Part shown: positions 41,373 through 49,811 of the stretch, piece after piece | How positions within the stretch are numbered: position 1 is the stretch's first letter | Layout: each line of letters opens with the position of its first letter | DNA from: Niastella yeongjuensis | GTDB taxonomy: Bacteria; Bacteroidota; Bacteroidia; Chitinophagales; Chitinophagaceae | NCBI RefSeq assembly: GCF_900110245.1 | Contig: NZ_FOCZ01000005.1 | Span: 558,001 to 622,000 of the forward strand | DNA: 64,000 nucleotides | Direction: 5' to 3' | Translations under genes and position numbers: made by a program | The notes under the pieces: generated by a model | What the model saw: only the letters and a program-made list of their open reading frames with translations | Told to the model about the DNA's origin: nothing | Database searches by the model: none

Positions 41373-42689
41373 ATGGAAATTTTTATATTATTGGCATTGA
41401 TCTTTTTGAATGGTTTATTTGTAATGTCGGAAATAGCCCTGGTATCGGTTCGAAAAACCCGGTTGGAAAATATGGCCAATAAAGGCGATGAAACAGCCCG
41501 TAAAGCCCTTGACCTGGCCAATAACCCTGAATTGTTCTTATCGGCGGCACAGATCGGTATAACCCTTATTGCCATCCTTACGGGTGTGTACTCAGGCGAA
41601 CGGTTTGGAAAATACCTGGAACCGTCTCTTCAAAGAATTGAAATAATACGGCCTTACGCCCAGCCTGTTGCCACTACCATCATTGTAATCATCGTTACTT
41701 TTCTTTCTATAGTTTTTGGCGAACTCATTCCCAAAAGGATCGGTTTGATAAAAGCCGAAAAGATCGCCCGCATTGTGGCCCTGCCGGTTTTGTATTTTTC
41801 AAAAGCCACCCACCCTTTTGTGTGGCTGTTGAATAAAACCAGCAACCTGTTCCTAAAGATCCTGAACGTAAAATCAACTGCCGACAACAACGTAACGGAA
41901 GAAGAAATTAAAGCCATCATCAGTGAAGGCACCGAACAGGGCGCTATTGAAGAAGTAGAACAGGAGATCATTGAGCGGGTATTCCACCTCAGCGATCGCA
42001 ACATCACTTCTTTAATGACCCACCGCAGTGATATCATCTGGTTCGATCTGAACGATACCGAAGATTCCATTCGCGACAAGATCATCAATGATCCGCATTC
42101 GGTTTATCCCATTTGCGATAAAGACCTCGACAATATCAAAGGCATTGTCAGCTTAAAAGACCTGTACGTTACCAACGATTTCACGGCTTTTAAGTCTATC
42201 ATGAAACCAGCCCTGTTTGTACCGGAGAACATTACGGCCTACCGCCTGCTGGAACGGTTTAAACAACAGCGGGTACCCTCCTGCTTTATTGTGGATGAAT
42301 ATGGCAGCCTGCAGGGAATGATCACCTTAAACGACATCTTAACCGCCCTGGTGGGTGAAATGCCGGAGCAGGACGATGACTATTACGAAATTGTAAAACG
42401 CAAAGACGGGTCGTACCTGGTTGATGCGCAAATACCTTTCTATAATTTCCTGAGCCATTTTTACAAAGCAGAATGGATGAGTGAAGTGGAACAGGAGTTT
42501 GATACCCTGGCGGGTTTCATCCTGCACCAGCTGGAACGCATTCCGCACATCGGCGATACCATGGAGTGGAAAGGCTTTCAATTCGAGATCATCGATATGG
42601 ATGCCCAGCGGATCGACAAAGTACTGGTGACTGCGTCGGAAGAAATATTGGAGGATATGGAGGATGGTCCCGAGGAGGATGAGAGTTAG
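41373..42689 (+). CDS. CNNM/CorC-type hemolysin-family transporter
   Basis: A 438-residue protein with an N-terminal DUF21/CNNM membrane domain (about 1-185, four helices, starting EIFILLALIFLNGLFVMSEI). Two CBS domains follow (about 200-330, including LTSLMTHRSDIIWFDLNDT-like ITSLMTHRSDIIWF and RVPSCFIVDEYGSLQGMITL), then a C-terminal CorC/HlyC domain (about 345-425, with DAQIPFYNFLSHFY and HIGDTMEWKGFQFEIIDMD). Family members take part in Mg/Co transport or its regulation. Membrane location and domain order are clear; the transported ion is not. The tail is strongly acidic (MEDGPEEDES). Confidence 0.92.
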   Translation: MEIFILLALIFLNGLFVMSEIALVSVRKTRLENMANKGDETARKALDLANNPELFLSAAQIGITLIAILTGVYSGERFGKYLEPSLQRIEIIRPYAQPVATTIIVIIVTFLSIVFGELIPKRIGLIKAEKIARIVALPVLYFSKATHPFVWLLNKTSNLFLKILNVKSTADNNVTEEEIKAIISEGTEQGAIEEVEQEIIERVFHLSDRNITSLMTHRSDIIWFDLNDTEDSIRDKIINDPHSVYPICDKDLDNIKGIVSLKDLYVTNDFTAFKSIMKPALFVPENITAYRLLERFKQQRVPSCFIVDEYGSLQGMITLNDILTALVGEMPEQDDDYYEIVKRKDGSYLVDAQIPFYNFLSHFYKAEWMSEVEQEFDTLAGFILHQLERIPHIGDTMEWKGFQFEIIDMDAQRIDKVLVTASEEILEDMEDGPEEDES

Positions 42690-42726
42690 TTGGCACGTTG
42701 ATGGGGTTCATAACGGGTGCGAAAAT

Positions 42727-42768
42727 GAAGTAGGAAGTAAGAGGTAAGAGATAGGAAATAGAAAGAAA
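42727..42768. repeat. Heptamer array GAAGTAA family, 6 units
   Basis: GAAGTAG, GAAGTAA, GAGGTAA, GAGATAG, GAAATAG, AAAGAAA in 7-nt register, between convergent genes. The DNA just before it, after the 42689 stop, also contains octamer-like GTTAGTTG, GCACGTTG. Confidence 0.88.
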
Positions 42769-42791
42769 GGTTGAAATTTCGCGAATTATTT

Positions 42792-42836
42792 CTGCCTTCT
42801 GCCCTCTGCCTTCTGCCCTTCTGCCCTTCTGCCCTT
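42792..42836. repeat. CTGCCTT/CTGCCCTT array, changing from 7- to 8-nt period
   Basis: CTGCCTT, CTGCCCT, CTGCCTT (7 nt each), then CTGCCCTT three times (8 nt). It ends one base before the stop codon of the DUF6702 gene (42838-42840). Confidence 0.9.
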
Positions 42837-42837
42837 C

Positions 42838-43368
42838 TTAAAACTGAAAACTTGCTTCCTTATCAGGATAGTTCAGCCTTGTACTTTTTCTGTTACCTGC
42901 AACCGTAACATGCATCAGATTCATTTGTTTATCGTATGACTCATACAGAATGGTATTCACCACGTCGATCTTTTTAGGTGCCGTGGCGGTATTATCCACT
43001 TCAAAATAACTCCATACGGCATCGTTCTCTTTTTCAAACCCAACAAAGGTCAGGGTCACCATTTTATTATCCAGCTTTAATTGCAGATGGGTTTTAATAT
43101 ACTCATTTACCAGCCTGTCGTTCTCTTTTTTATTGGCCGGCGCAGAAATATCTACTTTGGTATGGAATACATTCGACAGCGTTTTCTCAAAATCATCAGT
43201 AAAGATCTTACAGCTTATTTCCAGGTCTTTATCCGCGGCGTTGTAGTTCATTTCGGTAACACTTACAAACAGCGGGTGACGGGTACTGGAATCTGCCGGG
43301 TTGACTGAATGGCTTCCGCTAAAGAATGTTGAGGCCAGAAACAACCATTTATATAGGAGTATTACCAT
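42838..43368 (-). CDS. DUF6702-type secreted protein
   Basis: A 176-residue exported protein. N-terminal hydrophobic signal (VILLYKWLFLASTFFSGSHS), then a beta-rich domain with HPLFVSVTEMNYNAADKDLE, ISCKIFTDDFEKTL and VWSYFEVDN, ending SFQF. The family is DUF6702 by my recognition of the HPLFVSVTEM...IFTDDFE pattern; the function is unknown. In Bacteroidota this gene is commonly near HupE/UreJ and M1 peptidase genes, as it is here. Its stop abuts a repeat array. Divergent from the HupE gene. Confidence 0.75.
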   Translation of the reverse strand: MVILLYKWLFLASTFFSGSHSVNPADSSTRHPLFVSVTEMNYNAADKDLEISCKIFTDDFEKTLSNVFHTKVDISAPANKKENDRLVNEYIKTHLQLKLDNKMVTLTFVGFEKENDAVWSYFEVDNTATAPKKIDVVNTILYESYDKQMNLMHVTVAGNRKSTRLNYPDKEASFQF

Positions 43369-43427
43369 TAAACATGAAAATTTTAAGGTTACAAATCTCT
43401 TAATTATTTTAACACCTTCACGGCGCT

Positions 43428-44075
43428 ATGCAGGATTTTACCATTTATTTTAGACTGGGAACTGACCACATTCTTACCCCCGATGCACTGGACCACATCC
43501 TGTTCGTGACCGCTTTGTGCCTGCGCTATCTGTGGCAGGACTGGAAAAAAGTGGTGGTACTGGTAACAGCTTTTACCATCGGTCATTCATTGACGCTGGC
43601 GCTGAGCGCCCTGGATTATATTCAGGTAAACGCCGGCTGGATCGAGTTTTTGATACCGCTTACCATAGCCGCCACCTGTGTAAATAACATAGTACAGCAA
43701 AAAGCGGTACAACAAAAGCGCTTACCGGTGATCTATTTTTTTGCCCTGTTCTTTGGATTAATACACGGGCTTGCTTTTGCCGGAACATTGCTGAGCCTGG
43801 AAGGCAAAGAAGGCATCATTGGCCGTTTACTGGCCTTTAATATTGGCATAGAAGCCGCACAGTTACTCATTGTGCTCATTGTGCTGCTGCTGTCATTTTT
43901 AGTAGTGCAATCACTTAAATTATCCAGAATGGTATGGTTGCGAGGTGCATCTGCCTTAATTTTGGTGATTTCACTCTTTTGGGCGTTTAAAAGATTTCCT
44001 AGCAATAAACACTACCATGATGAATCAGAAAAAACAGTTCTTGTTTCTGGCGCTTGCAGTGTCTGCACTGTGTAG
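43428..44075 (+). CDS. HupE/UreJ family membrane protein
   Basis: A 215-residue integral membrane protein with six or seven helices. The N-terminus FRLGTDHILTPDALDHILFV, followed by FTIGHSLTLALSALD and FFGLIHGLAFAG, carries the histidine pattern of HupE/UreJ-type permeases, which are linked to metal (Ni, Co) handling or accessory membrane functions. The substrate here is unknown. The last 59 nt overlap the M1 peptidase gene in another frame, so translation is likely coupled. Confidence 0.83.
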   Translation: MQDFTIYFRLGTDHILTPDALDHILFVTALCLRYLWQDWKKVVVLVTAFTIGHSLTLALSALDYIQVNAGWIEFLIPLTIAATCVNNIVQQKAVQQKRLPVIYFFALFFGLIHGLAFAGTLLSLEGKEGIIGRLLAFNIGIEAAQLLIVLIVLLLSFLVVQSLKLSRMVWLRGASALILVISLFWAFKRFPSNKHYHDESEKTVLVSGACSVCTV

Positions 44076-46407
44076 CAGCGTACAGGGCCAGAACATTCAA
44101 AACAATCCGGGATCCAACCACGGGAACAAATTCGAGCAGTTGGGCACAATACTGCCTACACCCAACGAATACCGTACTGCCAGCGGTGCGCCTGGCCCTA
44201 AATACTGGCAGCAAAAGTGCGATTACGATATCAGGTGCGAACTGGACGAAACCAACCTGAAACTGACCGGCAGCGAGGCTGTTACCTATTTTAACAACTC
44301 GCCCAATACCCTTACGTATTTATGGCTACAGCTGGATGAGAACGAACACAGCTCAACCAAAAACGCCGGTTACCAGGGCAACAACACCATGCCCAAACAA
44401 CTGAATGCATCGCTCGTAGACCGCTACGATGAAGGCAATTCAGACAATGGCTATGGCTGTAACATTGTAAAGATCACCGACGCACTGGGTGCGCCGCTCA
44501 AGTACACCATCAACAAAACCATGATGCGGGTTGAATTACCAACCGCATTAAAACCCGGACAAAAATTCGGCTTCAACATCAATTGGAATTACAAGATCTC
44601 CGATCGCATGACCATTGGCGGCCGCGGCGGATATGAGTTTTTCCCCGAAGATGGCAATTACCTGTTCACTATTACCCAATGGTATCCCCGGTTGTGCGTA
44701 TACAGCGATTTTCAGGGCTGGCAGAACCACCAGTTCACCGGCCGTGGAGAATTTGCTTTAACCTTTGGCAACTTTAAAGTGCAAATGACCGTGCCTGCCG
44801 ATCATATGGTAGGCGCTACCGGCGAATGCCAGAACTATGCACAGGTATTAACGCCCACACAAATGGCCCGTTATACCAAAGCCCAAACAGCTAAAGAACC
44901 TGTTCAGATAGTAACCCTCGACGAAGCTAAAAAAGCAGAGACCACCAAAAGCAAAACAAAGAAGACCTGGATCTTCAAAGCCGATAATGTACGCGACTTC
45001 GCCTGGACCTCTTCCCGCAAATTTGTATGGGACGCCATGCCAGCGGTTGTAGAAAGCAAAAAGGTGATGTGTATGAGCTTTTATGGCAAGGAAGCCTATG
45101 GCCTGTACAGCAAGTTCTCTACAAAGGCAGTAGCCCATACTATAAAAAGCTACAGCAAGTTCACGATCCCCTACCCTTATCCGGTAGCGCAAAGTATTGA
45201 AGCTTCCAATGGTATGGAATACCCAATGATCTGCTTCAACTATGGCCGTACCGATAAAGACGGTAATTACAGTGAAGCCACCAAATACGGTATGCTGGGT
45301 GTTATCATTCACGAAGTAGGGCACAACTTCTTCCCCATGATCATCAACAGCGATGAGCGTCAATGGAGCTGGATGGATGAAGGCCTGAACTCATTTGTTG
45401 AATACCTGACAGAAGAATTGTACGATAATAAATTCCCTATTCGCGGAAAAGGACCAGCCTGGGCCATTGTTGATTATATGAAATTGCCCAAAGATCAGCT
45501 GGAGCCTATTATGTCGAACTCAGAGAACATCATCGGTTTTGGCCCTAACGCCTATACCAAACCTGCTACCGGCCTGAACATGCTACGTGAAACCATTATG
45601 GGCCGCGAGCTGTTCGACTATGCCTTTAAGGAATATGCACGCCGCTGGGCATTTAAACACCCCGAACCAGCCGATTTCTTCCGCACTATGGAAGATGCTT
45701 CCGGAGAAGACCTGGACTGGTTCTGGCGCGGCTGGTTCTTTGGAACCGATGCCTGCGATATTGCCATCGACTCCGTGAAATACTTCAAGGCTGACCCTGC
45801 TGCTACAGTAAAAACCAGCGATGAAGTTGTTTCTAAAAAAGTAGATAAACCCATGGTTACCGCCTTTGATGACATCTCAAAACAACGTAACCGCAACGAT
45901 AAGAATATCAAATTCCTGACCGATCAGGATACTACCCTGCACGATTTCTATTGGAGATACGACCGCGGGCTGGAACCTGTTGACACCTCTAATTACGAGG
46001 TGCCCGTACCAGCTATGGCCGAAGCGGTTGATGATGCCACCAAAGAAAAAATAGCCAGCAGGCATTTTTACGAATTGAGGTTAAGCAACAAAGGTGGTTT
46101 GGTTATGCCGATCATTATTGAGTGGACCTTTAAAGATGGCAGTAAAGAAGTAGACCGTATTCCTGCCCAGGTTTGGCGTCATAATGAGAAATACGTAACC
46201 AAGCTGTTCATAAAACAAAAAGAGGTGGCTTCCATTAAGCTGGACCCCATGCGTGAAACAGCCGATATCGATGATTCGAACAACTCCTGGGGCACCATGC
46301 CGACTCCTTCGAAGTTCACTATGTTCAAAGCCAAACAACAGGCGCGCGGACAATCAACCGGTATAACGCCTATGCAAAAAGCGCAAGAGAAGAAGAAAGG
46401 ATTCTAG
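44017..46407 (+). CDS. M1-family zinc metallopeptidase, secreted
   Basis: A 796-residue exported aminopeptidase-type enzyme. Signal peptide MMNQKKQFLFLALAVSALCS. The zinc site is HEVGH with H432, E433 and H436, followed by E455 in WMDEGLNSF, with 18 residues between the third ligand motif and the glutamate, as in M1. The exopeptidase GxMEN motif appears as SNGMEYPM near residue 400, upstream of the zinc site. A C-terminal beta-rich segment (from about 620) follows. It probably trims peptides in the periplasm or at the cell surface. ATG 44017 or 44020 starts inside the end of the HupE gene. Confidence 0.92.
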   Translation: MMNQKKQFLFLALAVSALCSSVQGQNIQNNPGSNHGNKFEQLGTILPTPNEYRTASGAPGPKYWQQKCDYDIRCELDETNLKLTGSEAVTYFNNSPNTLTYLWLQLDENEHSSTKNAGYQGNNTMPKQLNASLVDRYDEGNSDNGYGCNIVKITDALGAPLKYTINKTMMRVELPTALKPGQKFGFNINWNYKISDRMTIGGRGGYEFFPEDGNYLFTITQWYPRLCVYSDFQGWQNHQFTGRGEFALTFGNFKVQMTVPADHMVGATGECQNYAQVLTPTQMARYTKAQTAKEPVQIVTLDEAKKAETTKSKTKKTWIFKADNVRDFAWTSSRKFVWDAMPAVVESKKVMCMSFYGKEAYGLYSKFSTKAVAHTIKSYSKFTIPYPYPVAQSIEASNGMEYPMICFNYGRTDKDGNYSEATKYGMLGVIIHEVGHNFFPMIINSDERQWSWMDEGLNSFVEYLTEELYDNKFPIRGKGPAWAIVDYMKLPKDQLEPIMSNSENIIGFGPNAYTKPATGLNMLRETIMGRELFDYAFKEYARRWAFKHPEPADFFRTMEDASGEDLDWFWRGWFFGTDACDIAIDSVKYFKADPAATVKTSDEVVSKKVDKPMVTAFDDISKQRNRNDKNIKFLTDQDTTLHDFYWRYDRGLEPVDTSNYEVPVPAMAEAVDDATKEKIASRHFYELRLSNKGGLVMPIIIEWTFKDGSKEVDRIPAQVWRHNEKYVTKLFIKQKEVASIKLDPMRETADIDDSNNSWGTMPTPSKFTMFKAKQQARGQSTGITPMQKAQEKKKGF

Positions 46408-46429
46408 TTATAAAAGCAATAATACATCG

Positions 46430-46464
46430 ATCGCTTCCTGTAACAACAGGGAGCGATTTTTTTT
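46430..46464 (+). terminator. Terminator after the M1 peptidase gene
   Basis: ATCGCTTCCTGT-AACA-ACAGGGAGCGAT (12-bp stem with one mismatch) followed by seven T residues, 22 nt after the stop at 46407. Confidence 0.9.
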
Positions 46465-46482
46465 TGCGACAGACGCTGCCCT

Positions 46483-46560
46483 TTAATGGCAGGACTTTAC
46501 AAACAGGCTGGCCACCGCTACCACAAAGGGTATCCAAAAGATGATAAAACTGCTTTTCAT
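46483..46560 (-). CDS. Possible 25-residue membrane peptide
   Basis: A short minus-strand ORF MKSSFIIFWIPFVVAVASLF plus VKSCH with one hydrophobic segment, immediately beyond the terminator of the M1 peptidase gene. No clear promoter or ribosome site is seen, and nothing but the hydrophobic pattern supports it. It may be chance. Confidence 0.25.
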   Translation of the reverse strand: MKSSFIIFWIPFVVAVASLFVKSCH

Positions 46561-46989
46561 CTTACTAATATAGCATTCCGCCTACATTCCCCTTCATCAC
46601 TCATGTAATTAAGAGAAGCATATGTTTAGCATAAAGATTATCAATGATATAAACATCTGATGGTAAACACTTATGGGGATAAATTGATGATTGGACATTG
46701 GTACTTTATACATTATTTTTGTGACAAGTGAAATTAAAATCTGCACATGTTTCTAAAATCGGATTTTTCTTTCTAATATAGTGTTCAATTCCTGTGAATT
46801 CCATCGCTTTAAGGCTCCAATCTCACCTATAACAACCTGTTGCGCGTACCATTATTCCTTAGCATAGCTTTTTGTAGCTGTAGGTCCTGACGTCTTTCCA
46901 TTTATTATCCGGCCCAATTTCCTTTGAAGTAATTCAACTCCAATTTCTATGTCCCTGGCTTAGCTTATATCTAAAGACAATATATACTT
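46561..46989. other. Intergenic region upstream of the delta-60 protein, with a long leader
   Basis: About 430 nt without an ORF. It contains a promoter candidate at 46691-46721. From there to the ATG at 46990 there are about 268 nt with no hairpin that I can trust. No heptamer array is present here, in contrast to many other intergenic regions. Confidence 0.6.
46691..46721 (+). promoter_or_regulatory. Promoter candidate: TTG, 20-nt spacer, TATTTTTG
   Basis: TTGG at 46691-46694 acts as a possible -33 (TTTG consensus), with 20 nt between TTG and TATTTTTG at 46714-46721, the expected Bacteroidota spacing. A transcript from here would have a leader of about 265 nt. Confidence 0.5.
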
Positions 46990-48831
46990 ATGAAGCAGTT
47001 TACCTCTACTCTCTTAATGCTACTGGCATGCATGTACATGTATGCACAATCAGGAACCCTTGATGGCAGTTTTAATGCGCTGGGAGCAACTCCTGGATAT
47101 GTAATAACCGATATAGACGGAAATAATGATATCGTAAAAGCAATGGTTGTAAAACCCAGCGATAAAAGTATCTATGTTGCCGGTTATATCGACAATGGAG
47201 ACAAAACGTTGTTTATCGCTCACTACCTAAGCGATGGTTCATTGGATCCGGCTTTTGGACCAGGCGGCGTAGTGAAGTACCAATACTTTACCTCTAGTTT
47301 TAATACCACTCTTGCCAATGCCATTGGGTTGCAAAGCGACGGAACGATAGTAGTTGGCGGCTGGACGTATGTAGATGCAAATCGCGACTTCTTTGTTGGC
47401 CGTTTCAACGGTGCTACAGGTGCACTCATAAGTCAAACTTACAATAACTTTAGCGACATCAATGACCCTACTGGTGTTGATGAAATCAATGCATTGGTGG
47501 TTCTGCCCGATGATAAAATAGTGGTAACAGGAATTACTGAAATGGCGGCTACGGGTTCAGATCTAACCATAGCCCGTTATACAGCGGCCGGCACGCTTGA
47601 TAATACCTTTAATAACCCTGCAGGTTATATTGTACAAAACATGGCCGGAGATGATATAGGCAATGCTATAACCGTTGATAAAACTTCTGGCGACATTATA
47701 GTAGCCGGCGTTGCTAACGATCAGATCGTAAATTCGGATTTTGCCATCGTTCGCGTAACTTCAGCAGGTTTACCCGTTACCAGCTTCACCAGGGACCTCT
47801 TTACCGGAAGTTCGGATAAAGCCACAGCTGTTGCCATTGACCGCAATGGTAATATGGTGGTAGCAGGCGTTACCAACAATCCCCAGGATATAGCTCTTGT
47901 TCGTTTTACGCCTGCAGGCGCACTGGATCTCCTTAATTTTGGCGGTGGTACCGGTATTGTGACCACGGGTATTACCAGCACCAGTGGTGAAAATGTAAGC
48001 TCGGTAATTATTCAGGACGATAACAAAATTGTAGTAGGCGGCAACACCGAACGCGCAAGTGGTGATTACGACCTCGTGCTGGTTCGCTATGACAATGCCG
48101 GTAATATTGATGCTGCATTCGGCAATACCACCCCTACCCCCGATGGTAAAACGTTGCTGACCCTCTCAGGTGCCGATGAAGACCCGGGAGCGATGTTGTT
48201 ATCTGGCGATAAAATATATTTTGCAGGCCACAATACCGATATCGTACTGGCGGTATTTACCAATAATAATTATGCGCTGCCATTGGTATTGTCATCATTC
48301 TATGCACAAAAGCAAACCAGCAAAGTAGTGCTGCAATGGCAAACGACCAGCGAAGAAGGCGTTAAACAATTTTTGATACAACGCAGCAGTGATGGTAAAA
48401 CCTTCCAATCTATTGGCACAGTAGCAGCAACAGGCAACAGCAGCCTTACCAAAAACTACTCATTTGCCGATCAGTCACCGTTCATGTCTACCAGCAACTA
48501 TTATCGGTTGTTGATGCAGGATGCTGATGGCAACTATAAATTCAGCAAAATACTCATCATTAAATTCGATGGTCAGTTAACCACCAGCCTGTCGGTATTC
48601 CCTAACCCAACCAATGACGTACTGCAGGTGCAGCTGCCCGATGGTATGACCGGCACCGTAGCGTTACAGATCATTGACCTCAATGGCCGTGTGATAAAAC
48701 GGAACAACCTGGCTTCTGATGGCCACGCGCTGAACACCACAATGGATGTAAGCACACTGATAAGAGGCGTTTATATCCTCAAAGCACAAGCCGGTAATAC
48801 TACCGTTATCAGCCGCTTTATCAAAAAGTAA
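46990..48831 (+). CDS. T9SS-secreted delta-60 repeat (beta-propeller) protein
   Basis: A 613-residue secreted protein. Signal peptide MKQFTSTLLMLLACMYMYAQ. Residues about 25-430 hold delta-60 repeats, recognisable by units such as GSLDPAFGPGGVV, AGTLDNTFNNPAGY and NAGNIDAAFGNTTP, each followed by a strand with IVVGG or VVAG. These build a beta-propeller-like fold. Residues 440-530 form a fibronectin-like segment (LSSFYAQKQTSKVVLQWQTT), and the C-terminal 75 residues (SVFPNPTNDVLQVQLPDG ... LIRGVYILKAQAG) are a type A T9SS sorting domain. Probably displayed or released at the cell surface. Followed by a strong terminator. Confidence 0.9.
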   Translation: MKQFTSTLLMLLACMYMYAQSGTLDGSFNALGATPGYVITDIDGNNDIVKAMVVKPSDKSIYVAGYIDNGDKTLFIAHYLSDGSLDPAFGPGGVVKYQYFTSSFNTTLANAIGLQSDGTIVVGGWTYVDANRDFFVGRFNGATGALISQTYNNFSDINDPTGVDEINALVVLPDDKIVVTGITEMAATGSDLTIARYTAAGTLDNTFNNPAGYIVQNMAGDDIGNAITVDKTSGDIIVAGVANDQIVNSDFAIVRVTSAGLPVTSFTRDLFTGSSDKATAVAIDRNGNMVVAGVTNNPQDIALVRFTPAGALDLLNFGGGTGIVTTGITSTSGENVSSVIIQDDNKIVVGGNTERASGDYDLVLVRYDNAGNIDAAFGNTTPTPDGKTLLTLSGADEDPGAMLLSGDKIYFAGHNTDIVLAVFTNNNYALPLVLSSFYAQKQTSKVVLQWQTTSEEGVKQFLIQRSSDGKTFQSIGTVAATGNSSLTKNYSFADQSPFMSTSNYYRLLMQDADGNYKFSKILIIKFDGQLTTSLSVFPNPTNDVLQVQLPDGMTGTVALQIIDLNGRVIKRNNLASDGHALNTTMDVSTLIRGVYILKAQAGNTTVISRFIKK

Positions 48832-48860
48832 ACAACTAACAACAGCTCCTCTATAATGTA

Positions 48861-48894
48861 AAAGCCCTCCCGATGCATCGGGAGGGCTTTTTTT
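48861..48894. terminator. Terminator after the delta-60 gene
   Basis: AAAGCCCTCCCGA-TGCA-TCGGGAGGGCTTT, 13-bp perfect stem plus T-tract. The stem core matches the terminator at 6213. Confidence 0.92.
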
Positions 48895-48910
48895 ATATCT
48901 TGTACGTTCA

Positions 48911-49561
48911 TTATCCGCCTACAGTTCCATCTTTGTACCTTACTTTCTTCTTTCCTGAATTCTTCTTCTCAAACTCTACCACTTCCTTTGGTTTGGCTAC
49001 CTGTTTCTTTTCAGTGGTTGGCTGGGCTTTGGCTGTTTCTTCCAGTTTACCCAGTGTATATACTTCTGAGCGAACTACCTGGCCGGAAACGGGGTCATAA
49101 TATTTCCATACCCCATGTTTTATGGCCGCGCCTTCATTTTTTACAATAACGGTGCGGTAGGTATCAAATTTATCGGGGTCTTCAATTTCCAGGGTGTCAT
49201 ACTCTTTATCGGGGTTCAGCGCCTTCCAGCTTTGTTCCAGCTTCAACTGGCCATCTTTGGTAAAATAGCGGCATACACTGTCCTTCAACCCCCATCGATA
49301 ATATTCTATGCCTACCAGGTCGCCCATCAGGGAATATAAACGCCACTCCCCTTCCTTCCGGTTCTTTTCAAACCAGCCTTCTTCTTCGTACCCGGCCTCG
49401 CCGCGTACCTGATCATAATGGATCTTCCAGGGCCCCCATTTACGGTCAATTTTATCAATCCGGTTCAGCGTATCGCCCGATGAAGTAAGTTTATAGCTCT
49501 TCCATTGGGCAAAACTGCTCATAGAAAACATCAACAGGAGCACAAATAATATCGATCGCAT
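48911..49561 (-). CDS. Secreted MORN-like (YwqK-type) protein
   Basis: A 216-residue exported protein, signal peptide MRSILFVLLLMFSMSSFAQ. The mature part has MORN/YwqK-style repeats with W-x-x-Y/G motifs: KWGPWKIHYDQ, GWFEKNRKEGEWRLYSLMGD, SVCRYFTKDGQLKLEQSW, KHGVWKYYDPVSGQVVRSEV. The C-terminus is Lys/Glu-rich (VEFEKKNSGKKKVRYKDG) and probably disordered. Such repeats usually mediate binding or toxin-antitoxin-like antitoxic roles in other families; here no toxin gene is seen, so the function is unknown. Confidence 0.78.
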   Translation of the reverse strand: MRSILFVLLLMFSMSSFAQWKSYKLTSSGDTLNRIDKIDRKWGPWKIHYDQVRGEAGYEEEGWFEKNRKEGEWRLYSLMGDLVGIEYYRWGLKDSVCRYFTKDGQLKLEQSWKALNPDKEYDTLEIEDPDKFDTYRTVIVKNEGAAIKHGVWKYYDPVSGQVVRSEVYTLGKLEETAKAQPTTEKKQVAKPKEVVEFEKKNSGKKKVRYKDGTVGG

Positions 49562-49686
49562 TGTAACAGATTTGATAATGGTAATAAAACAACCTACCCT
49601 CGCAATAATAACGCCAGGCTGATCTATTCATTGCCGGTAACTAAAGTTGGTCCTTTGTTAAAGTTAGGTATTGTTCTGCTTTAGAC

Positions 49687-49811
49687 AGGAGGTATGAAGT
49701 GAGAGGTATGATATAGGAAGTTCCCGGATTTTCAGCAATCCGCCAGCATTCAGGAGTCTGCGATTACAGACTTCTTCCTATTTCTTACGTCCTACTTCTT
49801 ATTTCTTTATT
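49687..49811. repeat. Inverted heptamer arrays around the aroQ stop
   Basis: Left 49687-49721: AGGAGGT, ATGAAGT, GAGAGGT, ATGATAT, AGGAAGT. Right 49770-49811: ACTTCTT, CCTATTT, CTTACGT, CCTACTT, CTTATTT, CTTTATT. The right array contains the aroQ stop (49807-49809). A short hairpin AGTCTG/CAGACT lies at 49754-49771. Confidence 0.85.
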
